A stretch of 64,000 nucleotides of DNA from Stenotrophomonas geniculata ATCC 19374 = JCM 13324 (GCF_001431625.1 NZ_LLXT01000085.1:1-64000), one strand, 5' to 3'. Shown: positions 32,391-40,580, counted from the stretch's first letter. The notes: a model not told the origin generated them from the sequence alone. Numbers and translations: made by a program.

Positions 32391-34175
32391 ATGGACCGTT
32401 TGCTTTCCCGAGTGTTGTTGCTGCTGGCCGCGCTGGTTGCGCTGCCGGTCGCTGCGGCCGATGCCAATTGGTGGCAGGCCGAATGGAAATACCGCAAGCC
32501 GATCACCGTCGACGCCGGCCCGCAGGGCGCGGGCCTGGCCGGTGACCCGGGTCGCACGCCGCTGCTGCTGCGCCTGCATACCGGCAACTTCGGTTTCGAC
32601 GGCACCCAGGACGCGGGCAACGACCTGCGCTTCGTCTCGGGTGATGGCCGCACCGTGCTGGCCCACCAGATCGAACAGTTCGATCCCAAGCTGGGCCTGG
32701 CCCTGGTCTGGGTGGACGTACCGGCGGTCAGCGCCGCAGCACCGCAGACGATCTGGATGTACTACGGCAACGAGAAGGCCCCGGCCAGCGGCAATGGCCA
32801 GCAGGTGTTCGACCCGGACTACACGCTGGTCTACCACTTTGCCGAGGCCAATGCGCCGGCACGCGACACCACCGCCTATGGAAACAACGCCGGGGCCGTG
32901 GCACCGCCGTCGGAAGGCTCGGTGATCGGCCGCGGCGTTCAGTTGGGCGCAGCCCCGCTGCCGCTGCCGGCCAGCGCATCGCTTGCGCAGGAGGCGGGCG
33001 CGCCGCTCACCGTCTCGGCCTGGATCAAGCCGGGCAGCAACAACGCCGCACAGGCGATCTACGCCCGTCGTGACGGTGCTTCCGAACTGGTGCTGGGCAT
33101 CGAGAACCGGGTGCCGTTCGTGCAGCTCAATGGCCAGCGCAGCACGCCGGCACAGCCGATTCCGGAAGGGCAGTGGGCGCATGTGGCGCTGACTGCGGAG
33201 AAGGGGGCTCTGCAGCTGTACCTCAATGGCCGCGTGGTCGCACAGCTGAGCGGCGAATTGCCGGCGCTGGGCACCGCCCCGGTAGTGGGCGCCGATGCTC
33301 CTGGCGCGATGCAGCCGCTGGCCAATTTCGAGGGCGCACTGGATGAGCTGCGTATCTCGCGCGTGGCACGACCGGCGGCACTGCTGCTGGCCGATGCCAC
33401 CGCACAGGGCGCCGACTCGCGCCTGATCAGCTACGGTGCCGACGAGCAGTCCGCCGGTCAGAGCCACTTCGCCTTCATCCTCAAGGCAATGCCGTTCGAC
33501 GCCTGGGTGGTGGTGGCGATCCTCGGCCTGATGATGCTGCTGTCGTGGGCGATCATGATCGCCAAGGGGCGCCACTTCGGCCGCACCAGCAAGGCCAACG
33601 CGGTGTTCACCGAGAGCTTCGGAAAGTTGTCCGGCGTGCCGCTGCGCACCCTGTCCGACATGGACCGCCAGGGCAAGGCGCCGACCGCGATGCACGACGG
33701 TTCGCTGTGGCGGATCTACCAGGTGGCCATCGATGAAATGCAGCAGCGCCACCAGCGCGATGGCAACAGCGGTTACCTCAGTGGCGCCACCATCGCCGCG
33801 ATCCGCGCCTCGATGGATGCGGTGATGGTGCGCGAGCAGGAAGCGATGGCACGGCGCATGAACTGGCTGTCGACCACCATCGAAGGCGCGCCGTACGTGG
33901 GCCTGTTCGGTACCGTGATCGGCATCATGCTGGTGTTCGTGGTGGCGGCGATGGCCGGCGCGGTGGACATCAATTCGGTGGCACCGGGCATGGCCGCGGC
34001 GCTGCTGTGTACCGCAGCCGGCCTCGGCGTCGCGATTCCGGCGCTGTTCGGCTACAACTACCTGGGTGCACGTGCCGAGGCGATCGGCGCCGACATGGCG
34101 GTGTTCATCGACGAGTTCGCCGCGCGCCTGGCCGAAGAGCAGGACGGGCGCGGCCCGGCCGCGGTCCAGGGCTGA
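32391..34175 (+). CDS. exbB: ExbB/TolQ proton channel with N-terminal DUF2341/LamG-like domain
   Basis: 594-aa inner-membrane protein. After a signal peptide (VALPVAAADA) a large exported part holds a DUF2341-like domain (about 25-130, WWQAEWKYRKPITVDA and IWMYYGNEK) and a LamG/concanavalin-like domain (about 165-330, LTVSAWIKPG, GQWAHVALTAEKGALQLYLN). A membrane helix follows at about 370-390 (AWVVVAILGLMMLLSWAIMI), then the cytoplasmic loop and the MotA/TolQ/ExbB core (about 500-575, APYVGLFGTVIGIMLVF, ALLCTAAGLGVAIPALFGYN). Classical ExbB is about 240 aa; the large ectodomain is the unusual part. Start ATG 32391 follows GGAG. exbD starts 10 bp after the stop. Confidence 0.9.
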   Translation: MDRLLSRVLLLLAALVALPVAAADANWWQAEWKYRKPITVDAGPQGAGLAGDPGRTPLLLRLHTGNFGFDGTQDAGNDLRFVSGDGRTVLAHQIEQFDPKLGLALVWVDVPAVSAAAPQTIWMYYGNEKAPASGNGQQVFDPDYTLVYHFAEANAPARDTTAYGNNAGAVAPPSEGSVIGRGVQLGAAPLPLPASASLAQEAGAPLTVSAWIKPGSNNAAQAIYARRDGASELVLGIENRVPFVQLNGQRSTPAQPIPEGQWAHVALTAEKGALQLYLNGRVVAQLSGELPALGTAPVVGADAPGAMQPLANFEGALDELRISRVARPAALLLADATAQGADSRLISYGADEQSAGQSHFAFILKAMPFDAWVVVAILGLMMLLSWAIMIAKGRHFGRTSKANAVFTESFGKLSGVPLRTLSDMDRQGKAPTAMHDGSLWRIYQVAIDEMQQRHQRDGNSGYLSGATIAAIRASMDAVMVREQEAMARRMNWLSTTIEGAPYVGLFGTVIGIMLVFVVAAMAGAVDINSVAPGMAAALLCTAAGLGVAIPALFGYNYLGARAEAIGADMAVFIDEFAARLAEEQDGRGPAAVQG

Positions 34176-34185
34176 GGGGCGCGCC

Positions 34186-34599
34186 ATGGGCCAGAAGGCG
34201 AAGTTCGGCATCAAGAAGCGCGAGAAGGGCATCAACGTAACGCCCTTCGTCGACGTGCTGCTGGTGGTGCTGGTGATCTTCATCCTGACCAGCAACGCCT
34301 CCATCCCCGGCATCGAGGTCAACCTGCCGAAGGCCAGCAACAGCGTGGCACTGGAGAAGCCGAAGACCAAGGCGATCACCATCGACCCCAGTGGTCAGGT
34401 GTTCCTGGATGCCTATCCGGTGACGATGGCCGAGCTGGAAGACCGCCTGCGCACCGAGCGCGCGACCACGCCGGATTTCCCGGTGATCGTGCGCGGTGAC
34501 GCGCAGGTGCAGTACGCCCGCGTGGTCGAGGTGCTGGACCTGCTGCGGCGGCTGGAGCTGGCCCAGGTCGGCCTGGTCACCGGCAAGGCGCAGGGCTGA
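34186..34599 (+). CDS. exbD: ExbD/TolR-family protein
   Basis: Proton-channel partner of ExbB, 137 aa. N-terminal INVTPFVDVLLVVLVIFIL places the membrane helix with the conserved protonatable Asp (VDVLLV, residue 25). The periplasmic ExbD domain follows (GDAQVQYARVVEVLDLLRRL). ATG 34186 is 10 bp after exbB and the stop is 3 bp before the TonB-like start, so the three form one unit. Confidence 0.94.
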   Translation: MGQKAKFGIKKREKGINVTPFVDVLLVVLVIFILTSNASIPGIEVNLPKASNSVALEKPKTKAITIDPSGQVFLDAYPVTMAELEDRLRTERATTPDFPVIVRGDAQVQYARVVEVLDLLRRLELAQVGLVTGKAQG

Positions 34600-34602
34600 G
34601 GC

Positions 34603-35303
34603 ATGACGGCCCATCAACCCCCTCGGCCGGAACCCGGCATGCGCGGTCGCCAGCTGCTGGTGACCGTTGCACTGGTACTGGCAGCCTTGCTGGTGCTTGG
34701 CATCGCCGTGTGGTGGATGCTGTTCAAGGACACCGCCAGCACCCGCAGGCCGGTGGTGCAGCCGCCGATGCTGGCATTGCCGCCCCCCCTCCGCCGCCGC
34801 CACCGCCGCCGGAAAAGCCACCGGAGCCGGAGACGCCGCCGGAAGAAACGATGCCCGAACCGGAGCCGCTGGATCAGCCGACGCCCGCTGAAGAGCCCAC
34901 GCCGACGCCGGACAATGCAGACCCGGTGACGATGAATGCCGATGCGCAGGCCGGTGGTGACAACTTCGGCATCCAGTCCGGCAGTGGCGGCGGTTCGTCC
35001 GGCGTCGGCCGTGGCGGCGCCGGCAATGCCACCTATGGGCGCTATCTCGGCTATCTGATGCAGCAGGCGATCTCGCGCGACGACAAGGTCAAGCGCCTGG
35101 CGTTCCAGCTGCAGGTGAATGTGTGGCTGTCCAACGATGGCCGCCTGGAAAAGGTCGAGCTGGTGCGTGGCAGTGGCAACGAGGAGGCCGACGCGGCCGT
35201 GCTCGATGCGCTGCGACGCATCGGCAAGGTCGACCAGGCACCGCCGCCGTCGCTCGATTTCCCCGCCCGCGTGCTGATCCAGGGCCGCCGGCCCGGGGCC
35301 TGA
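34603..35303 (+). CDS. tonB: TonB-like energy transducer, frame broken at a C7 tract
   Basis: Read with one extra C in the run at 34783-34789, the product is a normal 233-aa TonB. It has a membrane helix (LLVTVALVLAALLVLGIAVW), a proline/glutamate-rich spacer (PPPPPPPEKPPEPETPPEE) and a TonB C-terminal domain (LAFQLQVNVWLSNDGRLEKV, ARVLIQGRRPGA). As given, the frame from ATG 34603 leaves the spacer into RRRHRRRKSH and ends at 34929 (108 aa), losing the periplasmic domain, while the spacer and C-terminus continue in the -1 frame to 35303. Explanations are phase variation, -1 slippage on the C tract, a true mutation, or a sequencing length error. Position after exbB-exbD makes the identity firm. 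Confidence 0.85.
34783..34789 (+). repeat. C7 homopolymer at the tonB frame break
   Basis: Seven C residues followed by T and a CCG-rich stretch. C8 (or C5) would join the TonB membrane anchor to its proline-rich spacer in frame, and C7 does not. A -1 ribosomal or transcriptional slip here has the same effect as the added base. Confidence 0.85.
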
Positions 35304-35345
35304 TTCCCGACCTCCGTGATTTCCCTTCTTTCGATGAGAACCGTG

Positions 35346-37091
35346 ATGAACGACCACGTCCGCGCACGAACCGACTCCCGCCGCCCGCGGCCGGCCCGAC
35401 GGGCGCTGCTGTGCTGCGCCGTGCTGCTCAGCCTGGCCGCCCCGGCCGGTGCGATGGCCGCAGAAACCACCATGGTCAAGCTGATCAAGGGCCTGATCGC
35501 CAGCGGCGCGCTGAAGCCAGAAGACGGCCAGGCATTGCTGGTGCAGGCCGAGGCTGAAGCAGCGGCCGCATCGCGCACTACGACCACCGCACCTTCGGCC
35601 GCCAGCGGTGGCGTGGCCCTGGAGGCCGGCGACGTGCGCGTGCCCTACGTGCCGCAGAGCGTGCGCGACGGCATCCGTGACGAAGTGCGCCAGGATGTGA
35701 TGGCGCAGGCCAGGTCCGAGGGCTGGGCGGCACCGAACGAAGTGGCTGAGTGGACCAAGCGCATCAAGGTCACCGGTGACATGCGCGTGCGCAGCGAGTC
35801 GCGCTTCTTCTCCGAACGCAACAGCGACATCGTGAGCAACTGGTCGTCGATCAATTCCGGCAACGGCTTCGACACCAACACCAACACCAACCTGCAGCTG
35901 CCGCCGCTGCTGAACACCCGCCAGGACCGCCGCAACCTGTGGCGCATCCGCGCCCGCCTGGGCATCGAGGCGACCATCGGCCAGCACACCACGGCCGGTG
36001 TGCGCCTGGCCAGCGGCAGCAGCAATGGCCCGGTGTCGACCACCGAGCAGCTGGGTGGTGGCCTGAGCAAGAAGGACGTGTGGCTGGACCAGGCCTGGCT
36101 GGCCTACAGACCGGCCGACTGGGTGACGGTGCGCGGCGGCCGCTTCGGCAATCCGTTCTGGACCAGCGATACGCTGTTCTCCAACGACCTGAACTTCGAC
36201 GGCCTGGCCGCCAACCTGCAGTATGACTTTGACGGTGGTGACCTCGGCCTGTTCGCCAACCTGGCCGTGGTACCGCTGGAGTACACCTCCGACAGCGCGC
36301 CGAGCCAGAGCCGGGTCAAGACCCCGAACGAGAACAAGTGGCTGTCCGGTGCACAGGTCGGCATGAACTGGCGCTTCAACGACGACAATGCGCTGCGTGC
36401 CGCACTGGGCTACTACGATTTCAAGAACATCAGCGGCCGCCTGTCCTCGCCGTGCGCGCTATATGCGGGCGCGGTGGGCTGCGATACCGACTGGTCGCGC
36501 CCAGCGTTCATGCAGAAGGGCAATACCCTGATGCTGATCCGCGACATCGCGCGCAATCCGCTGGACCCGGCCAACACGCCGACCCCGCAGTATGTCGGCC
36601 TGGCCTCGGCATTCCGCCTGGCCACGCTCAACCTGCGCTGGGATACGCAGCTGGCCCAGGGCATCGGCCTGCGCCTGGATGGCGACTACATCCGCAACCT
36701 GGCCTACGACAAGCAGGCCATGTTCAGCCGCGCCAACAACGGCATCGTCAACAACTACGGTGCCGGTGGCGCCGCCAGCATCGATACCTTCCGCAGTGGC
36801 GACACCGCCTGGATGGTGCAGGCCACCTTCGGGGCCACCGAGCTGAAGGAAAAGGGCCAGTGGCAGGCGCTGCTGGGCTACAAGCACATCGAGGCCGATG
36901 CGCTGCCCGACGCCTACAACGATCCGAACTTCCACCTCGGCGGCACCAACGCCCGTGGCTACTACGTGGGCGGTGCCTACGCGCTGGATGCACGCAGCTG
37001 GATCAGCGGCAAGTGGATGGCGGCCAAGGAAGTGTCCGGTGCGCCGCTGTCGATCGACGTGTTCCAGCTGGAGTTCAATACCGGCTTCTGA
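35346..37091 (+). CDS. Putative outer-membrane porin (Porin_5-like)
   Basis: 581-aa predicted porin. The signal peptide ends AMA-AET. A short helical periplasmic part contains MVKLIKGLIASGALKPEDGQ, a segment typical of these putative porins. From about residue 140 there is an amphipathic beta-barrel (KRIKVTGDMRVRSESRFF, WRIRARLGIEA, WVTVRGGRFGNPFWTSDTLF) ending with Phe (LEFNTGF). One Cys pair (SSPCALYAGAVGCDTD) probably sits in a surface loop. It follows the TonB-like gene by 42 bp and probably belongs to the PhoB-box operon. A role in phosphate or organophosphate uptake would fit the context but substrate is not readable. ATG 35346 is preferred for GAGAA upstream. Confidence 0.8.
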   Translation: MNDHVRARTDSRRPRPARRALLCCAVLLSLAAPAGAMAAETTMVKLIKGLIASGALKPEDGQALLVQAEAEAAAASRTTTTAPSAASGGVALEAGDVRVPYVPQSVRDGIRDEVRQDVMAQARSEGWAAPNEVAEWTKRIKVTGDMRVRSESRFFSERNSDIVSNWSSINSGNGFDTNTNTNLQLPPLLNTRQDRRNLWRIRARLGIEATIGQHTTAGVRLASGSSNGPVSTTEQLGGGLSKKDVWLDQAWLAYRPADWVTVRGGRFGNPFWTSDTLFSNDLNFDGLAANLQYDFDGGDLGLFANLAVVPLEYTSDSAPSQSRVKTPNENKWLSGAQVGMNWRFNDDNALRAALGYYDFKNISGRLSSPCALYAGAVGCDTDWSRPAFMQKGNTLMLIRDIARNPLDPANTPTPQYVGLASAFRLATLNLRWDTQLAQGIGLRLDGDYIRNLAYDKQAMFSRANNGIVNNYGAGGAASIDTFRSGDTAWMVQATFGATELKEKGQWQALLGYKHIEADALPDAYNDPNFHLGGTNARGYYVGGAYALDARSWISGKWMAAKEVSGAPLSIDVFQLEFNTGF

Positions 37092-37189
37092 GTGGCTGGC
37101 GTGATGCGGATCACGTCGTGCCTGGCGGGGGCGCAGCGATGCGCCCGTCTAAGGAAAGGAGACCACGCGTTGCACATAAGGAGGAGTGG

Positions 37190-37519
37190 ATGAGCCGTCG
37201 CAAGCTGTTCGAGAGTCCCGAACCGTCCAGCCAGTCGCTGGGCATCGGGCCGGCCTACGTCTCGGTGGAGGGGTTGCGCCAGCACCTGGCGGAGTTCCTG
37301 CTGTATGCGGGACGACCGGTGGTGATCATGCGTGGGCGCAGCGAAGTGGGCTATTTCCTGCCGGCGCGCTGCTGGCGCCAGCGTGACGATGATCCGCTGG
37401 CGGCGGCCGCCGCCGACCAGCTGCTGGATGCGGCCGGTTTCCAGGCCGAAGACATCCAGCAGGTGGAGCAGGAATTCAGTGCCATGCGCCAGCGCACCGT
37501 GCTGCATTCACGGCGCTGA
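37190..37519 (+). CDS. Phd-like protein (third in locus), no toxin partner
   Basis: 109-aa protein with a Phd/YefM-antitoxin-like middle (VSVEGLRQHLAEFLLYAGRP then VVIMRGRSEVGYFLPARCW, about residues 25-65) and a charged C-terminal helix (FQAEDIQQVEQEFSAMRQR). It has a strong ribosome-binding site (AAGGAGG). It resembles the two Phd-like genes at 2802-4058 only in the N-terminal fold and lacks their IS5-like segment. No toxin gene is adjacent. It closes the secretion locus on the right and may be the counterpart of P. aeruginosa PhdA, encoded between pdtA and pdtB. Function is unknown. Confidence 0.65.
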   Translation: MSRRKLFESPEPSSQSLGIGPAYVSVEGLRQHLAEFLLYAGRPVVIMRGRSEVGYFLPARCWRQRDDDPLAAAAADQLLDAAGFQAEDIQQVEQEFSAMRQRTVLHSRR

Positions 37520-37524
37520 GCGGC

Positions 37525-37625
37525 CGCCGGGCATGGCCCGGCGCTACCCGATGGCCCCGCGCCGCTCCGGTAGCGCCGGGCCATGCCCGGCGAGCGTCGT
37601 CTGTAGATCCACGCCATGCGTGGAT
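37525..37625. repeat. REP cluster, two subfamilies
   Basis: An inverted GTAG-headed dimer (CGCCGGGCATGGCCCGGCGC-type stem, 37525-37547 and 37570-37592) is followed by a single GTAGATCCACGCCATGCGTG copy at 37603-37625. It fills the gap between the converging Phd-like and OsmC-like genes and probably ends both transcripts. A degenerate copy lies at 38048-38068. Confidence 0.75.
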
Positions 37626-37629
37626 GGGA

Positions 37630-38028
37630 TTACGCTGCAGCCCCACGCTCACTGGTGATGCGTGCACCTTCGCGCATCACCAACGTAACCGGGGTCTTCT
37701 CCACCACCTCCAGCAACCGCTGCCACTGCGCATCGCTCAGCTCGGCGCTGGCATGCAGCACGCGGTGCACGTGGAAGCGTCCATCCGCGTCACGTTCCGA
37801 GCGCAGCTCGGCATGGAACTCGCCCAGTTCCCAGCCCTTGCGCTGCGCATACATGCGCAGGGTGATGGCGGTGCAGGCCGCCAGCGAGGCCAGGTACAGG
37901 TCGAACGGTGCGAAGCCCTTGCCCTGGCCGCCCAGCGAGGCAGGCTCGTCCGCATCCACATCGAATGTGCCGTTGCTGATGTGGTGCAGGTAGTTGTCGG
38001 CGGTCGAAACAATGCGTGCGTAGGCCAT
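37630..38028 (-). CDS. OsmC/Ohr-family protein lacking the second cysteine
   Basis: 132-aa OsmC-fold protein, a family of thiol peroxidases acting on organic hydroperoxides. GKGFAPFDLYLASLAACTAI carries the first (peroxidatic) Cys. The second conserved Cys, usually in a KCPV context, is replaced by Thr in VVEKTPVTLVM, so classical disulphide peroxidase chemistry is doubtful; this variant is seen in a subgroup of the family. Start 38028 is chosen because GGAGA lies 6 bp upstream; 38040 is in frame. It is the last gene of the minus-strand cluster. Confidence 0.85.
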   Translation of the reverse strand: MAYARIVSTADNYLHHISNGTFDVDADEPASLGGQGKGFAPFDLYLASLAACTAITLRMYAQRKGWELGEFHAELRSERDADGRFHVHRVLHASAELSDAQWQRLLEVVEKTPVTLVMREGARITSERGAAA

Positions 38029-38112
38029 CACGTTCTCCATCTGTCTATAGCGTCGAGCCATGCTCGACCGTTCCCAAGGGCGGCGCCAGCCAGGGTCGGC
38101 GCCGCCACGCAG

Positions 38113-38754
38113 TTACTCGGTACGATCGTACGAGAACTGGATGCCCGCCGTACCCCCGGTTTCAATGAAGAGGTTCATGAAGGCCGGCACCGTTTCCGAG
38201 CGGGCCCAGTCGCGCTGCAGCTCGCAGAACAGCTGCGGCACGCTGATCAGCTGGCCACCGGCCTGTTCGATGCGGCGCAACGCGGCATCATGCGCCGCCA
38301 GCGAGGTACCGCCGACGGCATCGACCACCACGTACACCTCATAGCCCTCCTTCAACGCATCCAGAGCCGGGAAAGTCAGGCAGGCCTCGGTCCACAGCGC
38401 AGTCATGATCAGCTTGCGGCGGCCGGTGGCTTCCACCGCCTTGCGGAACTCGACGTCCTCCCAGGAATTGATGGTGGTGCGATCGTAGGTAGGGTAGTCG
38501 CCCAGCACCTTGCGCAGCTGCGGAATCGGCGGCTTGTTCAGGCCGGTCTTGACGTTGACCGTCGAATGCACGATCGGCAGGCCGTAGGCCACTGCGGCCT
38601 TGGCGGTGCCGACGATGTTGTTGACCAGCAGCTGGCGGTCCATCGAGGCAATGGAGTTCACCTGCACCGGCTGGTAGTCGATGATGATGAAAGCGGAATT
38701 CTGCGGGGTCAGCAGGTGGTCGCTGGCCGGGTCGCGGATCGGTTCACTGGACAT
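38113..38754 (-). CDS. Isochorismatase-like cysteine hydrolase 1
   Basis: 213-aa member of the isochorismatase/nicotinamidase superfamily. It has the catalytic Asp in SAFIIIDYQPVQ and the nucleophile Cys in KLIMTALWTEACLTFPALDA. The segment where YcaC-type relatives have an ARKG-type stretch reads YDRTTINSWED. The C-terminal part (FIETGGTAGIQF) is longer than in simple nicotinamidases. Substrate unknown. It lies 56 bp downstream of a second, YcaC-like hydrolase on the same strand, with a pirin gene further upstream, and probably shares its transcript. Confidence 0.85.
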   Translation of the reverse strand: MSSEPIRDPASDHLLTPQNSAFIIIDYQPVQVNSIASMDRQLLVNNIVGTAKAAVAYGLPIVHSTVNVKTGLNKPPIPQLRKVLGDYPTYDRTTINSWEDVEFRKAVEATGRRKLIMTALWTEACLTFPALDALKEGYEVYVVVDAVGGTSLAAHDAALRRIEQAGGQLISVPQLFCELQRDWARSETVPAFMNLFIETGGTAGIQFSYDRTE

Positions 38755-38810
38755 GATGGGTCTCCGGTTGGGAGGGGTGCCGGCGGCGGGCAGGCACCCC
38801 GGGGGGCAGC

Positions 38811-39491
38811 TCAGCTGCGCTGCGAATCCAGCTGTTCATGGTTCTTCTGCACGTCCTGGGCCTTCAGGTAGCTTTCGATCAGCAGCTGGTAGTTCGGGAA
38901 GATCTTCGTGTAGACCTCGGCCCACTGCTGGGCATCGTCGCGGTTCCAGGTGCGCTGGATCTCCGAGGCCACCGCGGCGGTGTCCATCGGTACCACGCCG
39001 GCCTGCACCACGCGGGCCAGGGTGATCTCCTCGGCCATCTTCGAGTAGGTGCCGGACGCGTCGATGACCGCGAACACCTGGTAACCATCGGCGACGGCGG
39101 CGATCGACGGGAAGGCCATGCACACGCTGGTGATGGTGCCGGCAATGATCAGCTGCCTGCGGCCGGTGGCCTTCACCGCAGCAACGAATTCCGGGTTGTC
39201 CCAGGCGTTGATCTCACCCTTGCGCGCCACGTACTGCGCATGCGGGGCCGCGTCGTGGATCTCCGGGATCAGCGGGCCGTTCGGGCCCTGCGGAACCGAG
39301 GCGGTGGTGATCACCGGCATCTTTGCCAGCGTGGCCATCTTCGCCAGCGCGGTGGCGTGGGCACGCACGCTGGTGAACGGCATGTCACCGATGGTCTGGA
39401 ACAGTCCACTCTGGTGGTCGATCAGCAGCATCGCGGCATTGTCCGGATCGATCACCGGGCGGGCACCGTTGAAGTTGGCGGGGGTACTCAT
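38811..39491 (-). CDS. ycaC: YcaC-like cysteine hydrolase (isochorismatase superfamily)
   Basis: 226-aa hydrolase resembling E. coli YcaC, an octameric enzyme of unclear substrate. Motifs: Asp in AAMLLIDHQSGLFQ, VARKGEINAWDNPEF, and Cys in LIIAGTITSVCMAFPSIAAV. The C-terminal tail (YLKAQDVQKNHEQ) is charged. It follows the pirin gene by 72 bp. The group pirin, YcaC and related hydrolase with a divergent LysR gene is a common arrangement. Confidence 0.88.
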   Translation of the reverse strand: MSTPANFNGARPVIDPDNAAMLLIDHQSGLFQTIGDMPFTSVRAHATALAKMATLAKMPVITTASVPQGPNGPLIPEIHDAAPHAQYVARKGEINAWDNPEFVAAVKATGRRQLIIAGTITSVCMAFPSIAAVADGYQVFAVIDASGTYSKMAEEITLARVVQAGVVPMDTAAVASEIQRTWNRDDAQQWAEVYTKIFPNYQLLIESYLKAQDVQKNHEQLDSQRS

Positions 39492-39563
39492 GGTCAGTCT
39501 CCTGGAAAAAGTGGGCGATGGCCCGGAGGGTGCGGCGGGCCAGTGCCCGCCGCTTTGAAACGA

Positions 39564-40430
39564 TCAGTGCGCGATCTGCCCGAAGCGGCCGCTGTTGAAG
39601 TCGTTGACCGCCTGCGCGATCTCGGCCTGGCTGTTCATCACGAACGGGCCGTAGCCCACCACTGGCTCGTCGATCGGCTCACCGCTGAGCAGCAGCACGG
39701 TGGCGTCGCTGTCCGCATCGACGAACACGTCTTCGCCGCTGCGGTCGAAGGTGACCAGCTGTGCCTCGCCGACTGGCTGGCCGCTGTTGAACCGCACCGT
39801 GCCCTTCAGCACCACCAACGCCAGCGTGCGGCCATCGGCCACCGGCAGCTCGGCGTGATGGCCCTGCCGCAGGCGGATGTCCCAGACATCCATCGGCGTG
39901 TGGGTACGCGCCGGACCGGCGTGGTTGTCGAATCGACCGGCGATGACACGCACGCGGCCGGCGCCATCGGGCAGTTCAACCGAGGGGATCTGTGCGTCAA
40001 GCAGGGTCTGGTAGCCCGGCGCACCCATCTTGTCCTGCGCGGGCAGGTTCACCCACAGCTGGACCATGTCCAGCGTGCCGCCGCGCCTGCTGAACTCCGG
40101 GGTATGGAACTCCTCGTGGAGGATGCCGGAGGCAGCGGTCATCCACTGCACGTCACCCGGGCCGATGGTGCCGCCGGCCCCGGTCGAATCACGGTGGGCG
40201 ACCTCGCCCTCATAGACGATGGTGACGGTCTCGAAACCGCGATGCGGATGCTGGCCGACCCCGCGCGGGGTATCGCTTGGGGCGAAGCTGTAGGGGCCGG
40301 CATGGTCCAGCAGCAGGAACGGGCTAAGGTGCTGGCCGTGGGTGTTGTAGGAAAACATCGAGCGGGCGGGGAATCCGTCGCCCACCCAGTGTGGGCGGGG
40401 GGCGCTGTAGGTACCGGTGACACGCTTCAT
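39564..40430 (-). CDS. Pirin-family cupin protein
   Basis: 288-aa bicupin of the pirin family, some members of which are quercetin dioxygenases. The metal-binding signature is HPHRGFETVTIVYEGEVAH followed by GPGDVQWMTAASGILHEEFH (His and Glu ligands) in the N-terminal cupin, with a C-terminal cupin from VRVIAGRFDNHAGPA. ATG 40430 has AGGAG 6 bp upstream and is preferred to the longer frame from 40514, which would run into the promoter region. First gene of the minus-strand cluster, divergent from a LysR gene, which probably controls it. Confidence 0.9.
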   Translation of the reverse strand: MKRVTGTYSAPRPHWVGDGFPARSMFSYNTHGQHLSPFLLLDHAGPYSFAPSDTPRGVGQHPHRGFETVTIVYEGEVAHRDSTGAGGTIGPGDVQWMTAASGILHEEFHTPEFSRRGGTLDMVQLWVNLPAQDKMGAPGYQTLLDAQIPSVELPDGAGRVRVIAGRFDNHAGPARTHTPMDVWDIRLRQGHHAELPVADGRTLALVVLKGTVRFNSGQPVGEAQLVTFDRSGEDVFVDADSDATVLLLSGEPIDEPVVGYGPFVMNSQAEIAQAVNDFNSGRFGQIAH

Positions 40431-40580
40431 GGCGATCTCCTGGCCGGGGTTGTCGGCCGCTGTTGTTCGTTGCGGAGACGATATCGCCGCGACAATTGGG
40501 CCGATAGACGCCAATATTTGCCGTCATAGTCCTATCTGGTGAACAATGGTCGCAGGCCATGAGCCGCAGGAGATCGTCCC
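40431..40580. promoter_or_regulatory. Divergent promoter region, pirin cluster / LysR
   Basis: 150 bp between divergent starts, notably AT-richer near 40480-40520 (GACAATTGGG, GCCAATATTTGCCG). This is where a LysR regulator would bind its own and its target promoter. I cannot single out one operator. Confidence 0.45.

Noticed and set aside
32346-34382. A 678-codon minus-strand frame opposite exbB
   Set aside because: Antisense shadow of an intact fusion protein with recognisable domains and a proper ribosome-binding site.
38113-38754. Nicotinamidase or isochorismatase as specific product name
   Set aside because: The superfamily Asp and Cys are visible but substrate-determining residues are not recognisable, and the neighbourhood (pirin, YcaC) does not point to NAD or siderophore metabolism.
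38838-40529. A 563-codon plus-strand frame opposite ycaC and pirin
   Set aside because: Antisense to two genes with catalytic motifs; no domain pattern in the plus frame.
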